A DNA stretch of 64,000 nucleotides from Klebsiella spallanzanii (lineage in GTDB: Bacteria; Pseudomonadota; Gammaproteobacteria; Enterobacterales; Enterobacteriaceae): contig NZ_CABGGS010000047.1 in assembly GCF_902158555.1 (NCBI RefSeq), positions 62,001-126,000 on the forward strand, given 5' to 3'. Below, in pieces: positions 54,889 through 64,000 of this stretch. The translations under genes were made by a program, and so were the position numbers. Numbering within the stretch: the stretch's first letter is position 1; every line of letters begins with the position of its first letter. The notes beneath the pieces are model-generated. The model was not told the DNA's origin and ran no database searches. It worked only from the letters and a program-made list of their open reading frames with translations.

Positions 54889-57559
54889 ACAGCATATTGC
54901 GAATGACATAGTGCAAAATACCGTCATTCTGATAATAGGTCAGCTCGGTCGCGGTATCGATACGGCAGCGGCAATCAATAACATCCTGCTTGCCATCCGC
55001 ACGCGTCAGGGTTACCGGCACCGTCATACCGGGCCGCAAGGCCTGCAAATTGCTGATATCAACCCGCTCCTCCCCGCTGAGTCCCAGCGTTTTGCGCGTC
55101 ACGCCTTGTGGAAATTCTAACGGCAGTATCCCCATCCCAATCAAGTTAGAGCGGTGAATTCGCTCGAAGGACTCAGCGATAACGACCCTGACCCCAAGCA
55201 GACGCGGACCTTTCGCCGCCCAGTCGCGGCTGGAACCGGAACCGTACTCCTTGCCGGCGATAACCGCCAGAGGCGTTCCTTCGTCCTTGTAGAGCATGGC
55301 CGCATCGTAAATAGCGACAGGTTCGCTATCCGGAAGGTGTCGCGTCATCCCCCCTTCCACCCCGGGCACCATTTCATTGCGAATACGGATATTGGCAAAC
55401 GTACCGCGCATCATCACTTCATGGTTCCCGCGGCGGGATCCGTAGGAGTTAAAATCGGTGCGTTCGACGCCATGATTTTGTAGATAACGTCCCGCAGGAC
55501 TATCGGCCTTAATGCTTCCCGCCGGGGAGATATGGTCGGTGGTAACCGAGTCACCCAGCATCGCCAGAATGCGCGCGCCATGAATATCCTCCACCGCTTT
55601 CGGCTCAACGCCCATCTCATCAAAGAATGGCGACAAGCGAATATAGGTGGAATCATCCTGCCAGCCGTAGGTGTCGGATCGGTCCACTTTTATCGACTGC
55701 CACTCGGGCGTCCCTTCAAACACCTCGGCATACTCCTTATGGAACATCTCCGTCGAAACCTGCTCAACCGCCTTCGCGACTTCCGCTCCGCTCGGCCAGA
55801 TATCTTTCAGATACACTGGTTGCCCCTCTTTACCTGTTCCTAGCGGGTCGAGCGTCAGATCAAGGTTCATGTTGCCCGCCAGGGCGTAGGCCACCACCAG
55901 CGGCGGTGAAGCCAGCCAGTTAGTTTTCACCAGCGGATGAATTCGGCCTTCAAAGTTTCGGTTTCCGGACAGCACGGCTCCGACGGTCAAATCACCCTGC
56001 TTGATGGCGCGCTCGATGGGGTCCGGCAGTGGTCCGGAGTTGCCGATACAGGTCGTGCAACCATAGCCAACCAGGTTAAAGCCGAGCTCATCAAGATACG
56101 GCGTCAACTTCGCATGGGCCAGATAGTCAGAAACCACTTTCGACCCCGGTGCCAGCGAGGCTTTTACCCACGGCTGCGGTTTCAGGCCCAGCTCAACGGC
56201 TTTCTTCGCCAGCAAGCCTGCGGCCATCAGGACGCTAGGGTTTGAAGTATTAGTACAGGAGGTAATGGCGGCAATCACCACCGCACCGTCCGGTAGCGAA
56301 TATTGCTGTCCGTTCAGGGTATAATCGATTGGCCGTTTGTCTTTCTGCGCGTGATTAACTTCCAGCTCAGTGCTGGCGGCAAAGGCTTTCGGGACATCGC
56401 CAAGGGCGACACGGTCCTGCGGACGCTTCGGCCCGGCCAGACTGGCTTCAACGGTCCCCATATCCAATGCCAGCATGCTGGTAAATACGGGTTCATCGCC
56501 TGGCTGACGCCACATCCCCTGCGCTTTCGCATAGGCTTCCACCAGCAACACCTGCTCTTCGCTGCGACCGGTCAGGCGCATATAATCAAGGGTAACGGCA
56601 TCAATTGGGAAGAAACCGCAGGTTGCGCCATATTCAGGGGACATGTTCGCGATCGTTGCGCGATCCGCCAGCGGCAGTGAATCAAGTCCGTCGCCATAGA
56701 ATTCAACGAATTTACCCACTACACCGTGTTTACGCAGCATCTGGGTAACGGTTAACACCAGGTCCGTCGCGGTAATACCCTCTCGCAACTTGCCGCTCAG
56801 CTTGAAGCCGACAACGTCCGGGATCAGCATGGATACTGGCTGCCCCAACATAGCAGCTTCCGCTTCAATACCGCCGACGCCCCAGCCCAATACGCCGAGG
56901 CCGTTAATCATAGTGGTGTGCGAATCGGTCCCAACCAGCGTATCCGGAAAAGCGACCCACTCGCCGTTTTTCTGCTCGCTCCACACTGCCCGACCAAGAT
57001 ATTCAAGGTTAACCTGGTGGCAAATCCCGGTGCCCGGCGGCACAACGCTAAAGCGGCTGAACGCCTGCTGCCCCCAGCGCAAAAAGACGTAGCGTTCATG
57101 GTTTCGTTCCATCTCAAGACGGACGTTCTCTTCAAAAGCATCATCATCGCCAAAACGGTCTACCGTGACGGAGTGGTCAATCACCAGATCAACGGGAGAA
57201 AGCGGGTTAACTTTGGCGGTGTCACCTCCAAGGCGTTTTACCGCTTCGCGCATCGCCGCCAAATCCACTACGGCGGGAACACCGGTAAAATCCTGCATCA
57301 GAACGCGCGCCGGGCGATAAGCGATTTCCCTGTCGGCATGGGCATGCTTAAGCCATCCGGCCAGGGCGTGAATATCTTCAGCGGTCACTGAATCACCATC
57401 CTGCCAGCGCAGGAGGTTTTCCAGTAGTACTTTGAGGGATTTGGGCAAGCGCGAGAGATCGCCCAGTTCTTTGGCGGCCAGCGGTAAGCTGTAGTAGTGC
57501 CAGGTTTTATCTTTAACCTGTAACGTATCCTTGCTGGCTGCTCGTAGGGTTGACGACAT
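54887..57559 (-). CDS. acnA: Aconitate hydratase A
   Basis: 890 aa IRP1-like aconitase. [4Fe-4S] cysteines in [13 protein letters not shown] and [15 protein letters not shown]; catalytic Ser in [17 protein letters not shown]. Stress-stable aconitase of the citric-acid cycle, moonlighting as an RNA-binding protein. AGGAGG just before the ATG. E. coli acnA is under SoxRS, Fur and RpoS; no site was placed here. Confidence 0.97.
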   Translation of the reverse strand: MSSTLRAASKDTLQVKDKTWHYYSLPLAAKELGDLSRLPKSLKVLLENLLRWQDGDSVTAEDIHALAGWLKHAHADREIAYRPARVLMQDFTGVPAVVDLAAMREAVKRLGGDTAKVNPLSPVDLVIDHSVTVDRFGDDDAFEENVRLEMERNHERYVFLRWGQQAFSRFSVVPPGTGICHQVNLEYLGRAVWSEQKNGEWVAFPDTLVGTDSHTTMINGLGVLGWGVGGIEAEAAMLGQPVSMLIPDVVGFKLSGKLREGITATDLVLTVTQMLRKHGVVGKFVEFYGDGLDSLPLADRATIANMSPEYGATCGFFPIDAVTLDYMRLTGRSEEQVLLVEAYAKAQGMWRQPGDEPVFTSMLALDMGTVEASLAGPKRPQDRVALGDVPKAFAASTELEVNHAQKDKRPIDYTLNGQQYSLPDGAVVIAAITSCTNTSNPSVLMAAGLLAKKAVELGLKPQPWVKASLAPGSKVVSDYLAHAKLTPYLDELGFNLVGYGCTTCIGNSGPLPDPIERAIKQGDLTVGAVLSGNRNFEGRIHPLVKTNWLASPPLVVAYALAGNMNLDLTLDPLGTGKEGQPVYLKDIWPSGAEVAKAVEQVSTEMFHKEYAEVFEGTPEWQSIKVDRSDTYGWQDDSTYIRLSPFFDEMGVEPKAVEDIHGARILAMLGDSVTTDHISPAGSIKADSPAGRYLQNHGVERTDFNSYGSRRGNHEVMMRGTFANIRIRNEMVPGVEGGMTRHLPDSEPVAIYDAAMLYKDEGTPLAVIAGKEYGSGSSRDWAAKGPRLLGVRVVIAESFERIHRSNLIGMGILPLEFPQGVTRKTLGLSGEERVDISNLQALRPGMTVPVTLTRADGKQDVIDCRCRIDTATELTYYQNDGILHYVIRNML

Positions 57560-57955
57560 AGCTCCTCCTTTACCTTAGGGATAGCATCCCCTGATCCTCC
57601 TCAGGGTCATTATTAAAGATAACACATCTTTGATGTAACACTTTGATAACAACTCAAATTGCTAAAATCGATAAAATGCATCACGACAGGGAATTTGAAT
57701 AATGAGGGCTAATATATTGAGAAGGATTGAAGAAGGTTGGTTTGTTTCCACTTCGGTGTCGTATTAGTACACGAGTACAAAGAAGAACTAATCGCCATAT
57801 TTTTGACGATTAGTTCAATAGAGTAAATTTATCGAGAGAGTCCCAAAAGGCAAAAAATATATCCTCCTTATTGCTGTTGCTTTATCAAATGGAAATAATT
57901 CTCAACATTTCATTTGTCATAAAAATGACATCAGCATTCTGACTGGAAATGTGCT
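57560..57955. other. acnA upstream region
   Basis: About 395 AT-rich bases between acnA and ymiA, both on the minus strand. It must hold the acnA promoters. No further gene is supported. A short AGTACACGAGTAC inverted element is at about 57766-57778. Confidence 0.45.
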
Positions 57956-58123
57956 CTAGTTCAGAAACCAAACGTTGCAGACAACCAGAGCAATGACGCT
58001 CCAGAACATCGCAAGCCCAAGGATAACGGCGCTCCAGGCCTTACTTCTCAAAACCGGATCTATCTCAGTCTTGTCACGTTCCTGTGACATCGCTAACTTC
58101 ATATAATCGATATCACTAATCAT
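57956..58123 (-). CDS. ymiA: Small membrane protein YmiA
   Basis: 55 aa (too short for a 60-codon cut-off). Starts MISDIDYMKLAMSQERDK, ends with a membrane helix SKAWSAVILGLAMFWSVIAL plus VVCNVWFLN. The AMFW core and preceding R/K-K-AW match E. coli YmiA, which also lies between acnA and cysB. GGTGA precedes the ATG at 58123; an internal ATG at 58102 (MKLAMSQ) would give the shorter E. coli-like form. Confidence 0.78.
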   Translation of the reverse strand: MISDIDYMKLAMSQERDKTEIDPVLRSKAWSAVILGLAMFWSVIALVVCNVWFLN

Positions 58124-58331
58124 TTTTTCACCACCAATCGTTTAAAACAACTAAGTACAGATAAATCTTAATTATGGTTGCCGTATTAATCCAGTGAATT
58201 TGCTTCTCAGAATCTAAATTCCATCAATATTTTGATCGCGACGGGTATATTTGCAAATGTGCCAGGAGGAGTTAACGAAAATTGTGATTCAAACGACATT
58301 TAGACTTTCAATTTCAGGCCATTATAAATTT

Positions 58332-58362
58332 TGGCATCCCCTTGAGGATGCCATTATTTTTT
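58332..58362 (+). terminator. Plus-strand terminator-like hairpin beyond cysB
   Basis: TGGCATCC/GGATGCCA with loop CCTTGA, followed on the plus strand by TTATTTTTTC. Minus-strand reading lacks a comparable T-run, so its canonical direction is opposite to cysB. Confidence 0.6.
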
Positions 58363-58368
58363 CTACGG

Positions 58369-59631
<1,263 letters not shown>

Positions 59632-59656
59632 AAAAAAGGGCCGCGATGCGGCCCTT
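59632..59656 (-). terminator. Rho-independent terminator of topA
   Basis: Minus strand AAGGGCCGC-ATC-GCGGCCCTT followed by TTTT, 18 bases past the topA stop. Confidence 0.88.
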
Positions 59657-59673
59657 ATCAGAGGTAACAGCGT

Positions 59674-62271
59674 TTACTTCTTCGCTTCAGTCCATTTGCC
59701 ATCGATATAGAAGGCCGACCAGCCGGTCGCTTTACCTTCTTTCTCAGATGCAACGTACTGCTGCTTGGTCTTACGGCTAAAGCGTACCATCGTTTTGTTA
59801 CCTTCCGGATCCTGCTGCGGCGCATCGGCCAGATAGCGCAGTTTCTCGGCCAGACGATCGCGGAAACGGTACAGCTCTTCCACTAACGGCGCGCGGGTTT
59901 CTCGCGATTTAGGGAAGGTGTTCGCGGCCAGGAATACCCCTGCTGCACCATCGCGCAGTACGAAATAGGCGTCCGATTTCTCACACGGCAGCTCCGGCAG
60001 CGGAACCGGATCTTCTTTCGGCGGAGCCACTTCCCCGTTACGCAGAATTTTACGCGTGTTCTTGCATTCGTCGTTAGTACAGGCCATGTACTTACCAAAA
60101 CGCCCCATTTTCAGGTGCATCTCGGAACCACATTTTTCGCACTCAACGATCGGACCGTCATAGCCCTTAATGCGGAACTCGCCCTCTTCAATTTCATAGC
60201 CGTCACAGGTCGGGTTATTACCGCAGACGTGCAGCTTACGCTTCGGATCGATGAGGTAGCTGTCCATTGCCGTGCCGCATTTTTTACAACGACGTTTGGC
60301 GCGCAACGCATTGGTTTCAGCATCATCGCCTTCCAGCACGTTGAGGACTTCATTTTCCGGCACCAGGTTAATGGTGGTTTTGCAGCGCTCTTTCGGCGAC
60401 AGCGCGTAGCCCGAGCAGCCCAGGAATACCCCGGTACTGGCGGTACGGATCCCCATCTTACGCCCACAGGTTGGGCAGTCGATGCTGGTGATAACCATGG
60501 GGTTCGGCTGCATGCCGCCCTCTTCCGGATCTTTCTCCGCAGTTTGCAACTGCGAGGTAAAATCACCGAAGAAGTGATCGAGAACCTGTTTCCACTCCGC
60601 CTGATGGTTAGCCACCTGATCGAGGCGGTCTTCCATTTGCGCGGTGAAATCGTAATTCATCAGATCGCGGAAGTTCTCTTCCAGACGATCGGTGACGATC
60701 TCACCCATTTTTTCCGCATAGAAACGACGGTTTTCCACCCGCACATAGCCGCGATCCTGAATGGTCGAAATGATCGACGCATAGGTGGACGGGCGACCAA
60801 TACCGCGTTTTTCCAGTTCTTTAACCAGCGATGCTTCACTAAAACGTGCAGGCGGCTTGGTAAAGTGCTGCGCTGGCGTCAGTTCGACCAGGCTCAGGCT
60901 TTCGCCTTTATTAACCATCGGTAAAGTACGATCTTCATCGCCCTTACGCAGAGCTGGCATCACTTTGGTCCAGCCATCAAAGCGCAGCGTACGGCCGCGA
61001 GCTTTGAGTTTGAAATCCCCGGCTTTCACCGTCAGCGTGGTGGAGTCGTACTGCGCTGGCGTCATCTGACAGGCAACGAATTGACGCCAGATCAGCTGAT
61101 ACAGCTTCTGCGCATCAGATTCCATATCTTTTAACGTTTCGGCCAGCACGTTAACATCGGAAGGACGAATTGCTTCGTGCGCTTCCTGCGAGTTCTCTTT
61201 GCTGGCGTATTGGTTAGCGCTCTCCGGTAGATATTTCTTACCGAAGTTATCACCAATATAGCCACGCACCATGTTCAGCGCGTCCTGGCTCAGGTTCGTC
61301 GAGTCGGTACGCATATAGGTAATGTGGCCCGCTTCGTAGAGACGCTGCGCCATCATCATGGTTTTCTTCACGCCGAAGCCAAGACGAGTGCTGGCGGCCT
61401 GCTGTAACGTGGAGGTGATAAACGGCGCGCCCGGCTTGCTGCTGGTCGGCTTATCTTCACGCTCCAGCACGCTATAGCTGGCTTTTTCGAGCAGCGCGAC
61501 TGCCGCCATGGTTTCATCACGGTTAACCGGGCGGAACGGCTTGTCACCGTTATGCGTCACCTGCAGCGGTAACGCGTCACCGCCTGGCGTCGTCGTGCTG
61601 GCATCAATTTCCCAGAACTCTTCCGGAACAAACGCTTTAATTTCGCGTTCACGCTCAACAACCAGACGTACCGCAACCGACTGAACGCGGCCTGCGGACA
61701 GACCGCGGGCAATTTTTTTCCACAGCAGTGGAGATACCATATAGCCCACCACGCGGTCCATAAAACGACGCGCCTGCTGAGCGTTAACACGGTCAATATT
61801 CAGTTCGCCCGGCTTTTCAAAAGCCTGACGAATAGCATTTTTGGTGATCTCGTTGAACACCACGCGGCTATAGCGCTGCTCATCACCACCGATAACTTCC
61901 CGCAGGTGCCATGCAATGGCCTCCCCTTCGCGGTCAAGGTCGGTTGCGAGATAGATGTGGTCGGCTTTTTCCGCCAGTTGTTTGAGTTCAGAAACGACCT
62001 TTTCTTTACCCGGAAGTATTTCATAGTGCGCATTCCAGTCATGCCACGGGTCCACACCCATACGGTTGACCAGAGCGCCGCGTTCATCCTTCTTAGGCTT
62101 TTTAGCCCCTTTGGTGGAGGTAGAGTCGGCGCTCTTTTTGGAAGCTGAGCCACTGGTCGGCAAATCGCGGATATGACCGACGCTGGACTTAACCACGTAG
62201 TCATTACCCAGATACTTATTGATCGTTTTGGCTTTTGCCGGGGACTCAACGATAACGAGAGCTTTACCCAT
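59674..62271 (-). CDS. topA: DNA topoisomerase I
   Basis: 865 aa, the E. coli length. Toprim domain [20 protein letters not shown] with the acidic DLDREGEA; active Tyr in [12 protein letters not shown] (about residue 319); three C-terminal zinc modules: [43 protein letters not shown] and [21 protein letters not shown]. Relaxes negative supercoils. Start at 62271 (MGKALVIVE). Confidence 0.98.
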   Translation of the reverse strand: MGKALVIVESPAKAKTINKYLGNDYVVKSSVGHIRDLPTSGSASKKSADSTSTKGAKKPKKDERGALVNRMGVDPWHDWNAHYEILPGKEKVVSELKQLAEKADHIYLATDLDREGEAIAWHLREVIGGDEQRYSRVVFNEITKNAIRQAFEKPGELNIDRVNAQQARRFMDRVVGYMVSPLLWKKIARGLSAGRVQSVAVRLVVEREREIKAFVPEEFWEIDASTTTPGGDALPLQVTHNGDKPFRPVNRDETMAAVALLEKASYSVLEREDKPTSSKPGAPFITSTLQQAASTRLGFGVKKTMMMAQRLYEAGHITYMRTDSTNLSQDALNMVRGYIGDNFGKKYLPESANQYASKENSQEAHEAIRPSDVNVLAETLKDMESDAQKLYQLIWRQFVACQMTPAQYDSTTLTVKAGDFKLKARGRTLRFDGWTKVMPALRKGDEDRTLPMVNKGESLSLVELTPAQHFTKPPARFSEASLVKELEKRGIGRPSTYASIISTIQDRGYVRVENRRFYAEKMGEIVTDRLEENFRDLMNYDFTAQMEDRLDQVANHQAEWKQVLDHFFGDFTSQLQTAEKDPEEGGMQPNPMVITSIDCPTCGRKMGIRTASTGVFLGCSGYALSPKERCKTTINLVPENEVLNVLEGDDAETNALRAKRRCKKCGTAMDSYLIDPKRKLHVCGNNPTCDGYEIEEGEFRIKGYDGPIVECEKCGSEMHLKMGRFGKYMACTNDECKNTRKILRNGEVAPPKEDPVPLPELPCEKSDAYFVLRDGAAGVFLAANTFPKSRETRAPLVEELYRFRDRLAEKLRYLADAPQQDPEGNKTMVRFSRKTKQQYVASEKEGKATGWSAFYIDGKWTEAKK

Positions 62272-62681
62272 ATTCACCTTTACCTAATTTGATTCATCCA
62301 GGAATACATCGCACATTGATTCACCATCCACTGGCGACACGTCACAACCTATGTTGCGTCGTTGTCGATGGATATCAACCCTTTGCACTGGTTTCACATC
62401 CATAAAACCAGATAGCTGAGTTTGCTGGCTTTTTCTTGCCAGGCGACATAGCACGAATAATTTTTGGCCGAATGTCAAGCAAATCTGTTGCCAGATCGCT
62501 GAAAGCGTCACACTGTACCTGATAAAATTCGTTACGCAACTTTATTAGCATGCAAAAGCAAATCCTGCCACTAAACTGATGTTTATTAGGCTTCTGCGAT
62601 TACCCCTGTAAGATCAATGGAAAATTTGCCCCTCGCCGCGGCGCGGCGTAGACTAGCCGCGAAGAACTACAGGAGGCATTT
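62272..62681. other. Divergent promoter region topA / yciN
   Basis: 410 bases. In E. coli several topA promoters lie here (sigma-70 and sigma-32). I see AT-rich blocks around 62530-62600 but fix no element. No gene supported. Confidence 0.45.
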
Positions 62682-62933
62682 ATGCAAGGTACAACCCAAC
62701 CCATCGATCGCCAGACGCTTCTGGAAAAAGCCAACAAACTCATTCGCGAACATGAAGATACGTTAGCCGGGATCGAGGCCACCGACGTCGTTCAACGCAA
62801 CGGCGTACTGGTGTTCAGCGGCGAGTTCTATCTTGATGAGCAGGGTCTGCCAACGGCGAAGAGTACGGCGGTATTTAACATGTTTAAATACCTCGCGCAC
62901 GAGCTGTCTGATAAGTATCACCTGGCAGATTAA
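62682..62933 (+). CDS. yciN: DUF2498 protein YciN
   Basis: 83 aa, the E. coli length; [30 protein letters not shown] and [15 protein letters not shown] are conserved. Unknown function; small soluble protein. AGGAGG 7 bases before the ATG. It lies between topA and sohB as in K-12. Confidence 0.95.
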   Translation: MQGTTQPIDRQTLLEKANKLIREHEDTLAGIEATDVVQRNGVLVFSGEFYLDEQGLPTAKSTAVFNMFKYLAHELSDKYHLAD

Positions 62934-62957
62934 CCATTACCTGCCGGGCTAATACGA

Positions 62958-62990
62958 CAACGCGAGGCCAAAGCCTCGCGTTGTTTTGTT
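62958..62990. terminator. Bidirectional terminator between yciN and sohB
   Basis: CAACGCGAGGC/GCCTCGCGTTG, loop CAAA, followed by TTTTG. It reaches the stop of the convergent sohB. Confidence 0.85.
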
Positions 62991-64000
62991 TACATCAGCG
63001 GCTTTTGCCCGCGCTGCCACCAGCGCAGCAGCAGTTTATCGGCACTTTCCGCCGCACTGCCGGTAAAACGATCGAGCATTTTCTTACGCTGCTGATAACG
63101 CACGCTAATAACCTCGTGCTTATCCATCAGCCCCAACAGTAGTTCATCGCTGGTTTCTACCGCATCTACAAGACCTTTTTCCAGCGCCTGAACGCCGTAC
63201 CAGTGTTCACCAGTGGCGACCTGCTCGATATCCAGCGTTGGGCGCATCTGATGAACAAAATCTTTGAACAACCGATGGGTATCGTTCAGGTCTTCACGGA
63301 ATTTTTGTCGCCCTTCTTCGGTATTTTCGCCCAGCATCGTCAGGGTACGTTTGTACTGCCCGGCCGTATGCAGTTCAATATCGATGTCCTTGTTCTTCAG
63401 GAAGCGATTAATGTTCGGGATCTGCGCCACAACGCCAATAGAGCCAAGGATAGCGAACGGCGCGCAGACGATTCTGTTTGCCACACAGGCCATCATATAG
63501 CCGCCGCTGGCCGCTACTTTATCTACCGCTATCGTTAACGGGATCTGTTTGTCACGCAGACGCTGCAGCTGCGAAGCCGCAAGGCCGTAGCCGTGCACCA
63601 CCCCGCCAGGGCTTTCGAGACGAATCACCACCTGGTCGCGCGCTTTTGCCGCCGCCAGAACGGCGGTGATTTCCTCGCGCAGGCTGCTGACTTCATGAGC
63701 ATCCATGCTGCCCTTGAAATCCAGCACCCAAACGCGGGGTTTGACGTCAGGTTCTGGGGTTCCCAGCTTTGCCCGCGCCTTTGACGCTTTTGCTTCCTGC
63801 TTGAGCTTTTTCTTTTGCGCTTTGTGCCACAGCTTCTGCTGCGGGCCATCGAGCAATGAAACCGCCAGCTCTTCCTTCATCTCCTTATATTGCTCGCTAA
63901 GATTGGTCACCCGCAGCTCACCGCGCTGTTTTTTGCGCTGAGTCAGGTTAACAATAATGGCGACGATAACCGCAATTGCGACAACAATGGTCGCGATTTT
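62990..64000 (-). CDS. sohB: Inner-membrane peptidase SohB (5' end outside window)
   Basis: 337 codons visible of about 349; the frame runs off the right edge and the N-terminal membrane helix is only partly included (IATIVVAIAVIVAIIVNLTQRKKQRGELRVTNLSEQ). S49 peptidase domain: RLESPGGVVHGYGLA, VDKVAASGGYMMACVAN with the nucleophilic Ser, and AGQYKRTLTMLGE with the catalytic Lys. A GTG at 63910 could be mistaken for a start; it is an internal Val codon. Confidence 0.95.
   Translation of the reverse strand, partial: KIATIVVAIAVIVAIIVNLTQRKKQRGELRVTNLSEQYKEMKEELAVSLLDGPQQKLWHKAQKKKLKQEAKASKARAKLGTPEPDVKPRVWVLDFKGSMDAHEVSSLREEITAVLAAAKARDQVVIRLESPGGVVHGYGLAASQLQRLRDKQIPLTIAVDKVAASGGYMMACVANRIVCAPFAILGSIGVVAQIPNINRFLKNKDIDIELHTAGQYKRTLTMLGENTEEGRQKFREDLNDTHRLFKDFVHQMRPTLDIEQVATGEHWYGVQALEKGLVDAVETSDELLLGLMDKHEVISVRYQQRKKMLDRFTGSAAESADKLLLRWWQRGQKPLM

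Overview
This window is chromosomal DNA of an enteric bacterium (Enterobacteriaceae). Many proteins align almost residue for residue with remembered E. coli K-12 proteins (TtcA, DbpA, MppA, PspF, SapA-F, FabI, RNase II, AcnA, CysB, TopA), and gene order follows the K-12 map from ydbK/nifJ to sohB. Several insertions (OmpN/OmpK37-type porin, GH4 phospho-glucosidase, HutD protein, acyltransferase/PAP2/PEP-synthase-like operon) and the absence of pdeR point to the Klebsiella/Raoultella group rather than Escherichia. That placement is an inference from memory of synteny; no search was run. Both edges cut genes: the 3' part of nifJ at the left and sohB at the right.

Layout. 1-7.6 kb: nifJ end, MicC sRNA (antisense strand), ompN-type porin, KTSC-domain protein, uspF, ttcA, dbpA with a small proline-rich ORF in front, zntB. 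7.6-17.7 kb is an accessory block occupying the slot where K-12 carries genes such as fnr, uspE and ogt. It holds a LuxR-type regulator with a probable frameshift near its start, a DeoR regulator with a Gfo/Idh oxidoreductase, SOS-controlled umuDC, two small hypothetical genes and an orphan PTS EIIB, each followed by a long hairpin, an OmpA-like barrel beside an IprA/YaiV-type regulator, a YmcF/YnfQ-like zinc-ribbon protein coupled to an 18-residue Cys-rich peptide, and an aldo/keto reductase. 17.8-24.7 kb: murein-peptide recycling genes (mppA, mpaA, ycjG), tpx, an AbrB-family membrane protein and tyrR.

24.9-31.9 kb is an insertion between tyrR and ycjF: a tightly overlapping three-gene operon (PlsC-like acyltransferase, PAP2_3/Aur1-like phosphatase, Rph-like ATP/His-domain phosphotransferase), a GH4 6-phospho-beta-glucosidase and a divergent DsdC-like LysR regulator, bounded by three REP units. 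32-37.7 kb: ycjF-ycjX, the pspABCDE operon with a sigma-54 promoter, and divergent pspF. 38-44 kb: sapABCDF, preceded by a possible leader ORF, and a HutD/Ves protein. 44.5-50.4 kb: fabI, a CMD-domain protein, rnb, yciZ, yciT, osmB. 50.4-54.1 kb: the lapA-lapB-pyrF-yciH cluster and pgpB. 54.2-64 kb: ribA, acnA, ymiA, cysB, topA, yciN, sohB.

Most of the window is ordinary core genome. The items most worth follow-up are the acyltransferase/PAP2/Rph-like operon, the Cys-rich peptide/zinc-ribbon bicistron with its folded leader, the frameshifted LuxR gene, the exactly 10-bp-phased repeats before the DeoR gene, the sapA leader ORF, and a plus-strand terminator lying opposite the end of cysB.
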